From contig CALJNA010000057.1 of the NCBI GenBank assembly GCA_937981955.1, positions 1 to 61,658 of the forward strand: 61,658 nt of DNA, read 5' to 3'. Position 1 is the stretch's first letter, and each line of letters starts with the position of its first letter. A program made the position numbers and the translations under genes. Below the pieces are notes generated by a model. The model saw only the letters and a program-made list of their open reading frames with translations. It was not told the origin of the DNA and did not search any database. Shown here one piece after another: positions 47,770-57,545 of this stretch. This DNA is from an uncultured Granulosicoccaceae bacterium. GTDB taxonomy: Bacteria; Pseudomonadota; Gammaproteobacteria; Granulosicoccales; Granulosicoccaceae.

Positions 47770-48788
47770 AAGACGATGATGACGATGATCGAGTGATATC
47801 AGCTGAAGCTCGTAGCGGTGATGCGCAGGAACGCGCCATGCGTCCAAAGCAGCTCATCGACTACCGTGGTCAGGATGCCGTTACTGAACAAATGTCATTG
47901 TTTATCGATGCTGCCAAGTTGCGTTCGGAGGCGCTCGATCATGTGTTGTTGTTTGGCCCACCGGGGCTTGGCAAAACGACTCTGGCAAATATTATCGCTA
48001 ACGAACTCGATGTTCGTATGTTGCACACATCGGGTCCCGTGCTCGAAAGGCCAGGCGATCTTGCTGCAATATTGACCAACCTTGAAGCTAACGACGTGCT
48101 GTTCATTGATGAGATTCATCGCATGAGCCCGGTGGTTGAAGAGGTGCTCTATCCTGCGATGGAGGATAATCAAATCGATATCATGACCGGCGAAGGCGTC
48201 TCGGCACGTTCGTTCAAAATTGATTTGCCGCCATTCACCCTGGTGGGTGCGACCACGCGGGCTGGATTACTGACCGCACCACTACGAGATCGCTTTGGCA
48301 TTGTGCAACGACTCGAATTCTACAGTGCACAAGATCTGGCAGGCATCGTTGCCCGATCGGCGAAACTCCTCGGGGCCGATATTGACCCTGGTGGTTGTGA
48401 AGAAATTGCTCGCCGCGCAAGAGGCACACCGAGAATCGCCAATCGGCTGCTTCGCAGAGTGCGCGATTATGCCGATATCAAAGCCAGTGGAAAAATTGAC
48501 ACCAATGTCGCTGATGCTGCGCTGAACATGCTTAAAGTGGATAGATTGGGCCTCGACAGCATGGATAGACGACTTCTACACGCTATTATCGACAAGTTCG
48601 ATGGTGGGCCAGTCGGGGTTGATAATCTTGGTGCAGCCTTGAGTGAAGAGCCAGGCACCATTGAAGAGGTCATTGAGCCCTATCTGATTCAGCAAGGTTT
48701 GATGATGCGTACGCCGCGCGGTCGTGTGGTCACAGCTAACACCTATAAAATCTTCTCGCTCGATGTTCCCGAGGACAAAACCACCTAG
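47766..48788 (+). CDS. ruvB: Holliday junction branch migration ATPase RuvB
   Basis: A hexameric AAA+ motor for branch migration. The 340-residue protein has Walker [10 protein letters not shown], Walker [10 protein letters not shown], sensor 1 in LVGATTRAG, the Arg finger in APLRDRFG, and a C-terminal winged helix with TPRGRVVT. The start is ATGA-overlapped with ruvA. The first 12 residues are unusually acidic (KDDDDDDR). Confidence 0.97.
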   Translation: MKDDDDDDRVISAEARSGDAQERAMRPKQLIDYRGQDAVTEQMSLFIDAAKLRSEALDHVLLFGPPGLGKTTLANIIANELDVRMLHTSGPVLERPGDLAAILTNLEANDVLFIDEIHRMSPVVEEVLYPAMEDNQIDIMTGEGVSARSFKIDLPPFTLVGATTRAGLLTAPLRDRFGIVQRLEFYSAQDLAGIVARSAKLLGADIDPGGCEEIARRARGTPRIANRLLRRVRDYADIKASGKIDTNVADAALNMLKVDRLGLDSMDRRLLHAIIDKFDGGPVGVDNLGAALSEEPGTIEEVIEPYLIQQGLMMRTPRGRVVTANTYKIFSLDVPEDKTT

Positions 48789-48912
48789 TCCGCTTTATCT
48801 AGTCCGCTCGAATAGCGCAACAAAGTTCCACAGAGCGTAAAAACTCAGAAATTTCTTCATGGTAAGGGCCTTACTCACTGTATTTCATCACATTTCTCTG
48901 TAATACTTGCGT

Positions 48913-49317
48913 ATGCGTCAATTCTCAATGCCGGTGCGTGTCTACATTGAAGACACAGACGCTGGTGGTATCGTGTTTTACGCCAATTACCTGAAATACA
49001 TGGAGCGGGCGAGAACAGAGTGCCTGAGAGATGCAGCGATCGATCTTGACGCGTGGCACCGTGAGCATCGGCGTCTGTTTGTTGTGCGTTCGGTAACGGT
49101 TGATTACCACCTGCCAGCGCAATTCGATGATCAACTGACCGTAAATGCCAATACCATGACAATCAGACCGGCGAGTATTCTGATGGAACAACCTATTTTC
49201 CGAGGCGAGCAGCTATTGCTATCGTCCACCGTTAAACTGGCCTGTGTAGATGCCGATACTCTGGCTCCCACAGCTATACCAAATGCAATTAGAGAGGCGA
49301 TGACTCGTGAACTCTGA
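48913..49317 (+). CDS. ybgC: Tol-Pal-associated acyl-CoA thioesterase YbgC
   Basis: A hot-dog-fold thioesterase of 134 residues with the catalytic Asp in IEDTDAGGIVFYANYLKYME. It hydrolyses short acyl-CoA or acyl-ACP and is thought to work with phospholipid enzymes in the cell envelope. The ATG at 48913 is preferred over a TTG at 48907. It opens the tol-pal operon; the tolQ GTG lies inside its 3' end. The 124 bp upstream include a GTAAG-GGC-CTTAC repeat at 48862-48874 and a duplicated CTAGTCCGCT near the ruvB stop. Confidence 0.93.
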   Translation: MRQFSMPVRVYIEDTDAGGIVFYANYLKYMERARTECLRDAAIDLDAWHREHRRLFVVRSVTVDYHLPAQFDDQLTVNANTMTIRPASILMEQPIFRGEQLLLSSTVKLACVDADTLAPTAIPNAIREAMTREL

Positions 49318-49999
49318 GATGTCTATTATGCAACTGGTCCTTCATGCCAGCCCGGTTGTGCAGGCGGTAATGATCATCTTGCTAATCGCGTCCGTCTTGT
49401 CCTGGGCGCTCATAATCGGAAAAAGTCGGCAGCTCAGGCGAGCCAGACTGTTGGCCGAAGAATTCGAAGAAGACTTCTGGGGCTCATCTGATATTTCCGG
49501 CACCTATTCGCAGTTAACCATGCGACGTGGCACACTCGACGGACTGGAACGAATTTTTGAAGCAGGCTTTTCCGAGTTTGGTCGTTTGCGACGAAAAACC
49601 AGTAACGACGAAGTTATCATGGACGGTTCCGGGCGTGCCATGCGTATCGCCGTTTCACGCGAAGCCGATATTGTCGAACAGCATTTGCCGTTTCTTGCAT
49701 CGGTTGGATCGGTCAGTCCTTATATCGGGTTGTTCGGTACCGTTTGGGGCATTATGAATTCCTTCACCGCATTGGGTAATGTGCAACAGGCAACGCTTGC
49801 CATGGTTGCGCCCGGTATCGCTGAAGCACTCATTGCAACAGCGGTTGGTTTGTTTGCTGCAATTCCAGCGGTTATTTTCTACAACCGTTTTGCGACCGAA
49901 ATAGATCGCCTGTTGAATCGCTACGAAAACTTTTCCGAAGAATTCTCAACCGTTTTGCAGCGGCAGGCCATTCGCCGTTCTCGCGAGAATCTTGAATAG
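49307..49999 (+). CDS. tolQ: Tol-Pal system proton channel subunit TolQ
   Basis: An inner-membrane protein, ExbB/MotA-like, forming with TolR the pmf-driven motor for outer-membrane constriction at division. The 230-residue protein has three helices: an early AVMIILLIASVLSWALII and a late pair around SVSPYIGLFGTVWGIMNSF and IAEALIATAVGLFAAIPAV. A GTG start at 49307 with AGAGAGG 9 bp upstream is preferred; an ATG at 49319 is the alternative. Confidence 0.95.
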   Translation: MNSEMSIMQLVLHASPVVQAVMIILLIASVLSWALIIGKSRQLRRARLLAEEFEEDFWGSSDISGTYSQLTMRRGTLDGLERIFEAGFSEFGRLRRKTSNDEVIMDGSGRAMRIAVSREADIVEQHLPFLASVGSVSPYIGLFGTVWGIMNSFTALGNVQQATLAMVAPGIAEALIATAVGLFAAIPAVIFYNRFATEIDRLLNRYENFSEEFSTVLQRQAIRRSRENLE

Positions 50000-50437
50000 A
50001 TGCGACAGGTTCGTCCAGTGCGCCGTAAGCGCAGGCAAATGGCAGAGATTAACGTTGTACCTTACATCGACGTTATGCTGGTGTTGCTGGTTATCTTTAT
50101 GATCACCGCACCCTTATTGCGCACCGGTGTCGATATCGATCTGCCCGACGCAGATGCTGAACCTATCGCCAATACTCAGGAAACAAGCGAACCTTTAATA
50201 CTCACCGTTGACAAAGATGGTGCCTGGTATTTGAACGAAGGAGAGGATCCGGAAGCAAAGATGGACCCTGTTGATGTACAAGCTTTAGCGGCTGCCGCAC
50301 TGAGCATCAATCCGAATCGACGCGTGCTGGTTGCCGGTGACAAGGCGGTTGAATACGGTCAGGTCATGCAAGCGATGGTTGCTTTGCAGCTGGCTGGTGC
50401 ACCCGAGGTTGGATTAATGTCTGACCCGGTACGCTAA
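50000..50437 (+). CDS. tolR: Tol-Pal system protein TolR
   Basis: A 145-residue ExbD-type protein: a short cytosolic head (RRKRRQMAEINVVPYID), one helix with the pore Asp in VPYIDVMLVLLVIFMITAP, and a periplasmic domain. It completes the TolQ motor. It starts immediately after the tolQ stop with no gap and is followed by tolA after 6 bp. Confidence 0.95.
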   Translation: MRQVRPVRRKRRQMAEINVVPYIDVMLVLLVIFMITAPLLRTGVDIDLPDADAEPIANTQETSEPLILTVDKDGAWYLNEGEDPEAKMDPVDVQALAAAALSINPNRRVLVAGDKAVEYGQVMQAMVALQLAGAPEVGLMSDPVR

Positions 50438-50443
50438 CTCACT

Positions 50444-52651
50444 ATGTTTGAGCTGCTCAAAAAACACCCCCTTGCCAGCATTTTGTCGTTGCTGTTGCAT
50501 GGCGGTTTGGTTGGGCTGCTTATTTTCAAAATTTCCTCAACCGATCGCCTGCCATCGCAAAACATTGATGATTCAGCACCGATCAATGCCGTAGTTGTTA
50601 GTGCTGAAGAAATAGAAGTCAGAAAAGAACAATTGCTCGCGGCCGAGCAAGCCAGATTAGAGCGTGAAGCTGCCGAGCGTGAAGCGGCGGCGCAAACACT
50701 CAAGGCATTGGAGCAAGCACGAGAAGATGCAGAACGTCGACTCGCTGAAGCGGAACAGCTAACAGAACAACAAAGGCTTACGTCTGAATCGGAAAAGCTG
50801 AAGATTGATGCTTTGCAACAGGAAGCGATTGCACTGGAGCAACAAAGACAGATTCAATTGTCCAAAGCTGAAGCCGAACGCGAAAGAGCGGCTGCGTTGC
50901 GTGAACAACAGGCAAGTCTTACCGCTCAGCAATTAGCGGAACGAGAGGCCGAACTTGAAAGACTAAAACAGGAACGTTTAGCTGAAGAGGAGCGTATTAA
51001 ATCTGCACAACAACGCGTTGAAGAGGCAACCGCACGAATAGAAGCTGCCCGACTTCAGGCAGAGTCTGAACGTGAACGTGTACTGGCTGAGCAACAGGCG
51101 GCTGAGCAACGTAATCGCGAACTGGAAGCGCAGGCGGCAGAGGTTCAGGCACAACGAGCAAAGGCTGCTGAAGAGAAAGCACGCCTTGAAGAACAGGCAA
51201 AGGCTGCAGAACTTGAAAAGCAGCGTTTACTCGAAGAGAACAAGGCAGCTGAAGTAGAAAAGCAGCGCATTCTTGATGAGCAAAAGCAGGCAGAGCTGGC
51301 AAAAGAAAAAGCACTATTGGAAAAAGAGCAGGCCGAACAGGAACGCTTACGCATTCTTGAGGAGAAACGCAAAGCCGAAGAAGCACGTTTGAAACGTGAA
51401 GCCGAAGAAGAGAAACGTTTGGCAGAACTTGAGCGTCAACGTTTGGCAGAAGAGCTTGCAGCTGCTGAAGCTGAAAAGAAACGACTTGCGCTTGCGGCCG
51501 AAGAACAGGCTGAACAGGAACGAATTCGTCTGGCAGAGTTAAAAGCTGAGCAGGATGCACAAGCCGCTGCCGCTGCACTTGCGTTGGAGGCAGCAAGAAA
51601 AGAAGCAGAAGAGCTTAAACGTGCTGTTGAGGAAGAGAAACGGCAAGCGGCGTTAGCCGAACAGCAACGCCAGGCCGAATTGGCAGAACAAAAACGCATA
51701 GAAGAAGAAAGGAAACTTGCACAAATTCAGGAACAGCGGCGACTCGAAGAACAAGCTCGCGCAGAAGCCGAGCAACTGCGCATCGAAGAAGAGCGCAAAG
51801 CGGCCGAACTTGCTGAACAGAAACGCATAGAAGAAGAAGCACGCAAGGCCGCCGAAATTGCCGAGCAAAAACGTGTAGAAGAGGAAGCACGCAAGGCTGC
51901 TGAACTTGCTGAGCAAAAGCGTGTAGAAGAGGAAGAGCGCAAAGCTGCCGAACTTGCTGAACAAAAGCGTGTAGAAGAGGAAGAACGCAAGGCTGCCGAA
52001 CTTGCCGAACAGCAACGAGTAGAGGAAGAACGCAAGGCTGCCGAACTTGCTGAACAGCAACGAGTAGAGGAAGAGCGCAAAGCCGCCGAACTTGCCGAAC
52101 AGAAACGTATAGAAGAGGAAGAGCGTAAGGCCGCTGAGCTTGCTGAACAGCAACGGTTAGAGGAAGAACGCAGGGCCGCTGCATTGGCAGAACAAAAGCG
52201 CAAGGAAGAAGAGGCACGCAAGCTTGCTGAAGCTGCTGCTGCAAAGAAAAAAGCCGATGAACAAAAGCGCATCGCAGCGGCTCGCCGAGCGGAAGAGCAA
52301 CGTCAGTTGGAGCTGGCCAGATTGGAACAGGAACGTTCAGCACTTTCCAAGAAGCAACGTTTTGAAGAACAACGCGATCGAAAAAGGTATTACGGTGCCA
52401 TTCGACAACGCGTAGAAAGAAAGTGGCGCAGACCGGGTGGATTAGGCGGCAAGGTGACGTGCACTGTTAGTGTAATTCAGCTGCCATCGGGTGAAATCAA
52501 TGATGTTGACGTGACTTCGTGCACACCGAACAACAAAGCCTTGATCAGGTCGGTTGAAAATGCCGTGTGGGCTGCGAGTCCATTACCAGCAGCGCCCAGA
52601 GAAAGTTTATTTGATCGTCGAGTGAAGTTTATATTCAACCCGCGTGGTTGA
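50444..52651 (+). CDS. tolA: Tol-Pal system protein TolA, very long coiled coil
   Basis: Spans the periplasm from the inner membrane to the outer-membrane Pal/TolB complex. The 735-residue protein has one N-terminal helix (about 10-29, LASILSLLLHGGLVGLLIF), then about 600 residues of almost unbroken Ala/Glu/Lys/Arg/Gln-rich coiled coil, and the C-terminal TolA domain (about 645-735) with two Cys (TCTVSVIQLPSGEINDVDV and SCTP). E. coli TolA is 421 residues, so the rod is greatly enlarged. The part at about 447-590 is built from a 14-15-residue repeat. The tolB GTG frame overlaps its stop. Confidence 0.93.
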   Translation: MFELLKKHPLASILSLLLHGGLVGLLIFKISSTDRLPSQNIDDSAPINAVVVSAEEIEVRKEQLLAAEQARLEREAAEREAAAQTLKALEQAREDAERRLAEAEQLTEQQRLTSESEKLKIDALQQEAIALEQQRQIQLSKAEAERERAAALREQQASLTAQQLAEREAELERLKQERLAEEERIKSAQQRVEEATARIEAARLQAESERERVLAEQQAAEQRNRELEAQAAEVQAQRAKAAEEKARLEEQAKAAELEKQRLLEENKAAEVEKQRILDEQKQAELAKEKALLEKEQAEQERLRILEEKRKAEEARLKREAEEEKRLAELERQRLAEELAAAEAEKKRLALAAEEQAEQERIRLAELKAEQDAQAAAAALALEAARKEAEELKRAVEEEKRQAALAEQQRQAELAEQKRIEEERKLAQIQEQRRLEEQARAEAEQLRIEEERKAAELAEQKRIEEEARKAAEIAEQKRVEEEARKAAELAEQKRVEEEERKAAELAEQKRVEEEERKAAELAEQQRVEEERKAAELAEQQRVEEERKAAELAEQKRIEEEERKAAELAEQQRLEEERRAAALAEQKRKEEEARKLAEAAAAKKKADEQKRIAAARRAEEQRQLELARLEQERSALSKKQRFEEQRDRKRYYGAIRQRVERKWRRPGGLGGKVTCTVSVIQLPSGEINDVDVTSCTPNNKALIRSVENAVWAASPLPAAPRESLFDRRVKFIFNPRG
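51784..52220 (+). repeat. In-frame repeat array of the TolA coiled coil
   Basis: About nine degenerate tandem copies of a 42-45-bp unit encoding variants of ERKAAELAEQKRVEEE. The nucleotide identity between neighbouring copies is high, implying recent expansion and possible length variation between strains. It also generates long spurious antisense frames. Confidence 0.85.
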
Positions 52652-52664
52652 TGAGAGAGGAGTC

Positions 52665-53990
52665 ATGTTCAGAAGCAGAATATCAAAACTGACATACACG
52701 GTTATATCGTCGCTGTTAGGTTTGCTGTGTCTGTGGATCGCCAGCACCTCTAGCGCGTATGCGGTAATAGAGATCGAAATTACCCAGGGTGGTGAAAGCG
52801 CCATACCCATTGCCATTGTACCGTTTGGCTGGAAAGGCAGTGGTAGTCCACCAGAAGATATAGCTGCCATAGTTTCGGCTGACTTGCAGCGCAGCGGTAA
52901 TTTTTCACCGTTCAATCGAGGCGACCTTATTGAGCAACTGGTTAGTGGTGATAAGCCTCGCTACGGTAACTGGCGAATTGCCGGTGCTGAGTTTTTGCTT
53001 ATCGGCGCTGTGAGTAACAGCGGAAACAACTACGCTGTTGAATTTCAACTGTTTGATATTAGCCAGCAGAAACTGCTAACGGGCTTTAACTTTCAGGTTA
53101 CCGATCAGACCCTTCGAAACGCGGCACATCAAATAGCTGACGAAGTCTACGAAGAAGTGCTGGGTATTCGTGGGTCTTTCAACACACAAATAGCATTTGT
53201 ATCGGTGGAAGGCAGCGCGCCAAACAAAAGTTACAAACTACAACTGGCCGATGCAGACGGTCAGAATCCGCAGGCCATGTTAACGTCGCCGCGCCCGATA
53301 CTGTCACCATCATGGGCTCCGGATGGAATTCGCATAGCCTACGTTTCGTTTGAAAATCGTAACCGCTCCGCAATTTACGTGCAGGACAGACAACGCGGCA
53401 GTCGTAAAAAAGTGATTTCCAAGGCCGGCATCAATGGTGCCCCAAGCTGGTCTCCTGATGGAAAACGCCTTGCCGTGACACTTTCATTTGAAGGCAATCC
53501 TGATATTTACGTGCTCAACGTCGACAGCGGTCAGACCCGGCGTATAACTCAAAGTCCGGCGATTGATACAGAGGCTGTTTGGGTCGATGATCAAACACTG
53601 ATATTCACATCCGATCGAAGCGGCGGACCGCAGCTATATGAAGTGTCTGCTTCAGGGGGGCGGGCAACCAGAATAACCTTCGAAGGAAACTACAACGCCA
53701 GCGCAACCGTATCGTCAGACGGGCAGAGCATTGCTTTTGTGCATGGCAGCGATATTGGCTATTCCATTGGAGCACTGGACCGAGCGTCCGGTTTTTTCCA
53801 GACTCTGACCGATGGAACACTGGATGAATCACCGAGTTTTTCACCCAACGGACAAATGATTATCTACGCCACAGAAAAAGGCGGGCGCGGGACTTTGGGT
53901 GCAGTATCGCTTGACGGCAGTGTTGCACAAAGCCTGTCTCTTGATACTGGCGGTGTTCGCGAACCAGCATGGTCGCCATTCACGAACTAA
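52665..53990 (+). CDS. tolB: Tol-Pal system beta-propeller protein TolB
   Basis: A periplasmic 441-residue protein. The signal peptide ends near SSAYA, an N-terminal TolB domain follows (about 35-165), and then a six-bladed propeller with repeated SPSWAPDGIRIAY and GAPSWSPDGKRLAV segments. It links TolA to Pal. The ATG at 52665 has AGAGAGGAG upstream and is preferred over the GTG at 52644 that overlaps tolA. Confidence 0.96.
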   Translation: MFRSRISKLTYTVISSLLGLLCLWIASTSSAYAVIEIEITQGGESAIPIAIVPFGWKGSGSPPEDIAAIVSADLQRSGNFSPFNRGDLIEQLVSGDKPRYGNWRIAGAEFLLIGAVSNSGNNYAVEFQLFDISQQKLLTGFNFQVTDQTLRNAAHQIADEVYEEVLGIRGSFNTQIAFVSVEGSAPNKSYKLQLADADGQNPQAMLTSPRPILSPSWAPDGIRIAYVSFENRNRSAIYVQDRQRGSRKKVISKAGINGAPSWSPDGKRLAVTLSFEGNPDIYVLNVDSGQTRRITQSPAIDTEAVWVDDQTLIFTSDRSGGPQLYEVSASGGRATRITFEGNYNASATVSSDGQSIAFVHGSDIGYSIGALDRASGFFQTLTDGTLDESPSFSPNGQMIIYATEKGGRGTLGAVSLDGSVAQSLSLDTGGVREPAWSPFTN

Positions 53991-54021
53991 ACTTGTACTG
54001 GTATTCAGCCCCGAGGTTACT

Positions 54022-54552
54022 ATGAATAAAGCTGCATCGATTACCTGCACCATCCTGTTTGCCATACTGCTTAGTGCATGTGGAGCAAACCAGACTCGTC
54101 CCGGCGATCAGGTCGCAAACAATGTCGGTGCCAGGGTGAATCCGGTCACTATCGATGGTGTCGATGATGGCTCGCAAATCGACCCGGAGTCGGTGGCCGG
54201 CAGGGCACCAAAAGAACGTGTGATCTTTTTCGATTTCAATAAATCGGAAATTCGACCTGAATATCTGGACATCATTACCCAACACGGACGCTACCTGGCT
54301 CAAAATCCCACCGGGCGTGTTCGTCTTGAAGGTCACACTGATGAGCGTGGAACCCGCGAATACAATATCGCGCTAGGTGAGTCGCGGGCTAAAAGTATTG
54401 CTCGTATGCTGCAACTGCAAGGTGTTAGTTCGGCGCAAATGAGAAGTGTGAGTTACGGCGAGGAACTGCCCGTTGACGAGGCGCACACCGAGGAAGCCTG
54501 GAGTCGGAACCGCCGTGTGAACATTATCTATGAAGTAGAAGTGCAGAACTAA
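54022..54552 (+). CDS. pal: Peptidoglycan-associated lipoprotein Pal
   Basis: A 176-residue outer-membrane lipoprotein with lipobox LLSAC and an OmpA-like peptidoglycan-binding domain (about 65-175). Key motifs are FFDFNKSEI, the LEGHTDERGTREYNIALGES loop and NRRVNIIYE. The ATG at 54022 starts at the signal peptide; longer frames are not real. It overlaps the cpoB start by 1 bp (TAATG). Confidence 0.97.
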   Translation: MNKAASITCTILFAILLSACGANQTRPGDQVANNVGARVNPVTIDGVDDGSQIDPESVAGRAPKERVIFFDFNKSEIRPEYLDIITQHGRYLAQNPTGRVRLEGHTDERGTREYNIALGESRAKSIARMLQLQGVSSAQMRSVSYGEELPVDEAHTEEAWSRNRRVNIIYEVEVQN

Positions 54553-55433
54553 TGGCGCGCCCAATGTCAAAATTGCCAGCCTTAATCATTGCGTTGCTTG
54601 TGTTGAGTCTGGCTGGGCAGGCACACGCTCAGTCGCGTGCAAGGCTAAGCGATGTTGATGCACGGTTACAGCGTGTGGAAAACGTGCTCGACGCATCCTT
54701 GCTCGACCTGCTTCAGCAAATTGAAGGCTTGCAGGGTGAAGTTCGTGTGCTGCGCGGTGAAATCGAAAACCTCAACAATGACATTGAAGTACTGAAAAAG
54801 CGTAATCGCGATTTGTATCAAGATACTGATCGTCGCATTACCGATCTGGAATCCGTCGGTTCCAGTTCGCAGTTACCGCCGCTCTCAGATGAACTCGAAG
54901 AAGAGTCGATTGAACCTGAAATAACAGAGGACCAGCCCGTGTTTGTTGCCGAAGCGCCGGCCATTCCTCAGCCGAGAACAACCGCACCAGGTGACAGGCC
55001 AACTCCGCCGTCATCGCCAATAGGTGCCAATACCCGTGCGGCAAGTGCTGCTGAGAAGGCCAGTTACACTCAGGCCTACGATGCACTGGCGCGTGGCAAC
55101 AATGCAGAGGCTGTAGAAGGCTTTAATCAGTTTTTACGTGAATACCCTGACGGGCCTTTTTCCGATAACGCCTGGTATTGGCAGGGAGAGGCAAAATATG
55201 CTGAGCGCGATTTCGACAATGCCTTGTACAACTTTTCCGTTGTTGTGGAGTTCTTTCCCGGTAGCCCGAAAGTGCCCGATTCGCGGCTGAAAATCGGTTA
55301 TGCCTTGTATGAACAGCAGCGCTTTGGCGAGGCCAGACAGGTGCTCACCGGCGTTACCGATGATTACCCCGGCAGGTCCGCTGCGGTGCTGGCCAGAAAA
55401 CGGCTTCAACAAATGACCCGAGAGGGGCAATAA
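54552..55433 (+). CDS. cpoB: Cell division coordinator CpoB (YbgF)
   Basis: A 293-residue periplasmic protein that links TolA with peptidoglycan synthesis. The signal peptide ends at AHAQ, an N-terminal trimerising coiled coil spans about 35-95 (LSDVDARLQRVENVLDA onward), a Pro-rich acidic linker follows, and then TPR repeats run from about 165 to the end (YTQAYDALARGNNAEAV, DNAWYWQGEAKYAERDF and similar). It is the last gene of the tol-pal operon. Confidence 0.93.
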   Translation: MARPMSKLPALIIALLVLSLAGQAHAQSRARLSDVDARLQRVENVLDASLLDLLQQIEGLQGEVRVLRGEIENLNNDIEVLKKRNRDLYQDTDRRITDLESVGSSSQLPPLSDELEEESIEPEITEDQPVFVAEAPAIPQPRTTAPGDRPTPPSSPIGANTRAASAAEKASYTQAYDALARGNNAEAVEGFNQFLREYPDGPFSDNAWYWQGEAKYAERDFDNALYNFSVVVEFFPGSPKVPDSRLKIGYALYEQQRFGEARQVLTGVTDDYPGRSAAVLARKRLQQMTREGQ

Positions 55434-55527
55434 AGCGCCGAAATAGCGCCACTAAAGCGACTTATTGTTGTATCATGCGCGTCGCTTAATCATTTAGGCA
55501 CCGGCTCCCCGGCCGGCATTTCAAAAG

Positions 55528-55603
55528 GGGGCGTTAGCTCAGTTGGTAGAGCATCTGACTTTTAATCAGGTGGTCGCAGGTTCGAATCCTGCACGCCCCA
55601 CCA
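55528..55603 (+). tRNA. tRNA-Lys (anticodon TTT)
   Basis: A 76-nt cloverleaf with encoded CCA. Acceptor GGGGCGT pairs with ACGCCCC, the D arm is GCTC...GAGC, the anticodon loop CTTTTAA has TTT at positions 34-36, and the T arm is GCAGG-TTCGAAT-CCTGC. A GC hairpin (CCGGC/GCCGG, about 55501-55516) lies just upstream and may end the tol-pal transcript. Confidence 0.97.
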
Positions 55604-55617
55604 TTATTTACCGTACC

Positions 55618-56856
55618 TTATTCAGATCGCAAAGCCTTAACCGGCTTCATTCGTGCGGCTCTTCGTGCCGGAAAAAAACCTGACAGCAATCCAACCACAA
55701 TAGAAATCACCAAAGCCAACATAACCTGCATTGGCGACGGTATTAATGGGAAGCCTGTGACTTTCGCCAGCACAATACTGGCTACAGTTCCGACCAACAA
55801 GCCCATTAATCCACCAATCGCACTGATTAAACCAGCTTCCATTAAAAACTGCGTCATGATGTCTTTTTCGCGCGCACCAATGGCTTTTCTAACACCAATC
55901 TCACGTGTGCGTTCCAACACGGCTGTGCCCATCACATTCATGATGCCCATGCCGCCAACCAGCAAAGAAATGGATGCGCTGACAATACCGATAATGGCAA
56001 CACCATTGAGTATGCGATTAGTGGTTTCAATATAGCTGGCCATGGTTTCAGCACGATAGTCAAAACCTTTTGGGTGATTATCAAGTAATCGTTGGCGCGC
56101 GTTTTGAGCCACGGTTTCAGCCTCGTCGAATTCTTCAACTTCAAGTTGCAAATTCCGAATTTCCTTATGGCCAAGCATGCGTTGTATAACGGTGTAGGGC
56201 AGTAAAATTCTATCGTTTGCATTTTGACCGCCACTGGAACCTATACTGGCAAGAAAATCACGACTTTTCTCAGCCAGTAATCCCACCACCAGAAAGCGTT
56301 TCCCGTCGATATAAATCTGCTGGCCGATCGGATCGGTTCCGGGCTCTATCAGTATCGACACTATTTGTGGTGCAAGCATAACTACCGCTTGACGGGTATC
56401 AATATCGTTTTGATTAAACAAGCGCCCGGCAATGAGCTTATCGTTTGCAATGGTGGTGTAATCGCGGCCAACTCCGATGATTTGAGCGTTAGCTTCGCGA
56501 TTGCCCTGCTTGCTTATCCAGTTATGCGGTGCGTCGACTATCGGCGATATGTGTCTTATACCCAGCTGCTCACGGTCTCTATTCAAACCATCATAGTCGG
56601 CATTTTCAATACCACTGCCGCGCTTTTCACGCAGGCTGACATCCTGTGTGTTCCAGTTGCGATACAACCACACAGAATTCAATCCAAAGGTTTCAAGCTC
56701 ACGATATATAAGATGATTGCCACCACGACTAATAGTGCCCACAGCCATGACGGCGGCAATACCAATGGTAATACCCAGTACCGATAATGCTGCCCGACGG
56801 CGGTGCACGTTAAGCGCTTGAAGCGCCTGGGCAACATTACTTAACCAGCGACTCAT
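55618..56856 (-). CDS. MacB-like ABC transporter permease
   Basis: A 412-residue FtsX/MacB-type permease. It has one helix near the N-terminus (AALSVLGITIGIAAVMAVG), a large periplasmic domain (about 45-285) and three C-terminal helices. The permease core shows the MNVMGTAVLERTREIGVRKAIGA motif before the last helices and a C-terminal FFPARRAARMKPVKALR. It overlaps the ATPase gene by 4 bp and would form with it a half-size MacB pair exporting a lipopeptide, peptide or drug-like substrate. Confidence 0.9.
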   Translation of the reverse strand: MSRWLSNVAQALQALNVHRRRAALSVLGITIGIAAVMAVGTISRGGNHLIYRELETFGLNSVWLYRNWNTQDVSLREKRGSGIENADYDGLNRDREQLGIRHISPIVDAPHNWISKQGNREANAQIIGVGRDYTTIANDKLIAGRLFNQNDIDTRQAVVMLAPQIVSILIEPGTDPIGQQIYIDGKRFLVVGLLAEKSRDFLASIGSSGGQNANDRILLPYTVIQRMLGHKEIRNLQLEVEEFDEAETVAQNARQRLLDNHPKGFDYRAETMASYIETTNRILNGVAIIGIVSASISLLVGGMGIMNVMGTAVLERTREIGVRKAIGAREKDIMTQFLMEAGLISAIGGLMGLLVGTVASIVLAKVTGFPLIPSPMQVMLALVISIVVGLLSGFFPARRAARMKPVKALRSE

Positions 56857-57533
56857 GCGGCGCTCACATTTTTTAAAATTTTGCCATCTCGCATGCGCAC
56901 AATCCGGCTGGCATAGGCGGCAATGTCTTCTTCGTGAGTGACCATCACAATCGTTTTGCCTTGTCGGTTCAAGGATTGAAACAATTGCATAATCTCAATA
57001 CCGGTTTCGGTATCAAGACTGCCGGTGGGTTCATCGGCAATAATCAACGCAGGGTCATTCGCCAGGGCACGCGCAATTGCTACCCGTTGTTGTTGTCCAC
57101 CCGAGAGTTCACCGGGTTTATGATCAAGCCTGTCAGCCAGACCCAGGGTGGTGAGTTGTTTAACCGCGGCTTTTTGTCTTGTGGTTTTTTTCAAGCGTGT
57201 GTAAAGCATGGGTAGCTCCACATTCGCCAACGCACTAAGTTGTGGAATAAGGTTGAAGCTTTGAAACACAAAGCCAATATTGTTAAGACGCAGTTCAGCC
57301 AATGCATCCCGATTGAGCTCGGGCACATTTTGCCCGTTGAAGTGATAACTGCCGGCATCGAACGTATCCAGCGCGCCAATAATGTTTAGAAGAGTACTTT
57401 TACCCGAACCGGAAGGATCCATAATAGCCACAAACTCACCAGCCTCAATGTGCAGGTGGATGTTTTTCAACACTATCAACAATGATGTGTCAATTGAGCC
57501 ATAGGCTTTGGATAGTCCTTTTATCGAAATCAT
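56853..57533 (-). CDS. MacB/LolD-like ABC transporter ATP-binding protein
   Basis: A 226-residue ATPase. The Walker A reads DPSGSGKST (about 40-48), with Asp where Gly is usual at the first P-loop position; the rest is normal: Q-loop FVFQSFNLI, signature LSGGQQQR, Walker [13 protein letters not shown], switch His in VTHEED. It is probably functional despite the substitution, but this is not certain. It is the middle gene of the adaptor-ATPase-permease set. Confidence 0.9.
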   Translation of the reverse strand: MISIKGLSKAYGSIDTSLLIVLKNIHLHIEAGEFVAIMDPSGSGKSTLLNIIGALDTFDAGSYHFNGQNVPELNRDALAELRLNNIGFVFQSFNLIPQLSALANVELPMLYTRLKKTTRQKAAVKQLTTLGLADRLDHKPGELSGGQQQRVAIARALANDPALIIADEPTGSLDTETGIEIMQLFQSLNRQGKTIVMVTHEEDIAAYASRIVRMRDGKILKNVSAA

Positions 57534-57545
57534 TAGACGGCCAGA

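Noticed and set aside
50997-52343. Four long overlapping antisense frames inside tolA
   Set aside because: They arise from the biased Ala/Glu/Lys/Gln codons of the repeat array, encode low-complexity Leu/Val/Pro- or Ser/Ala-rich proteins, and lack start signals.
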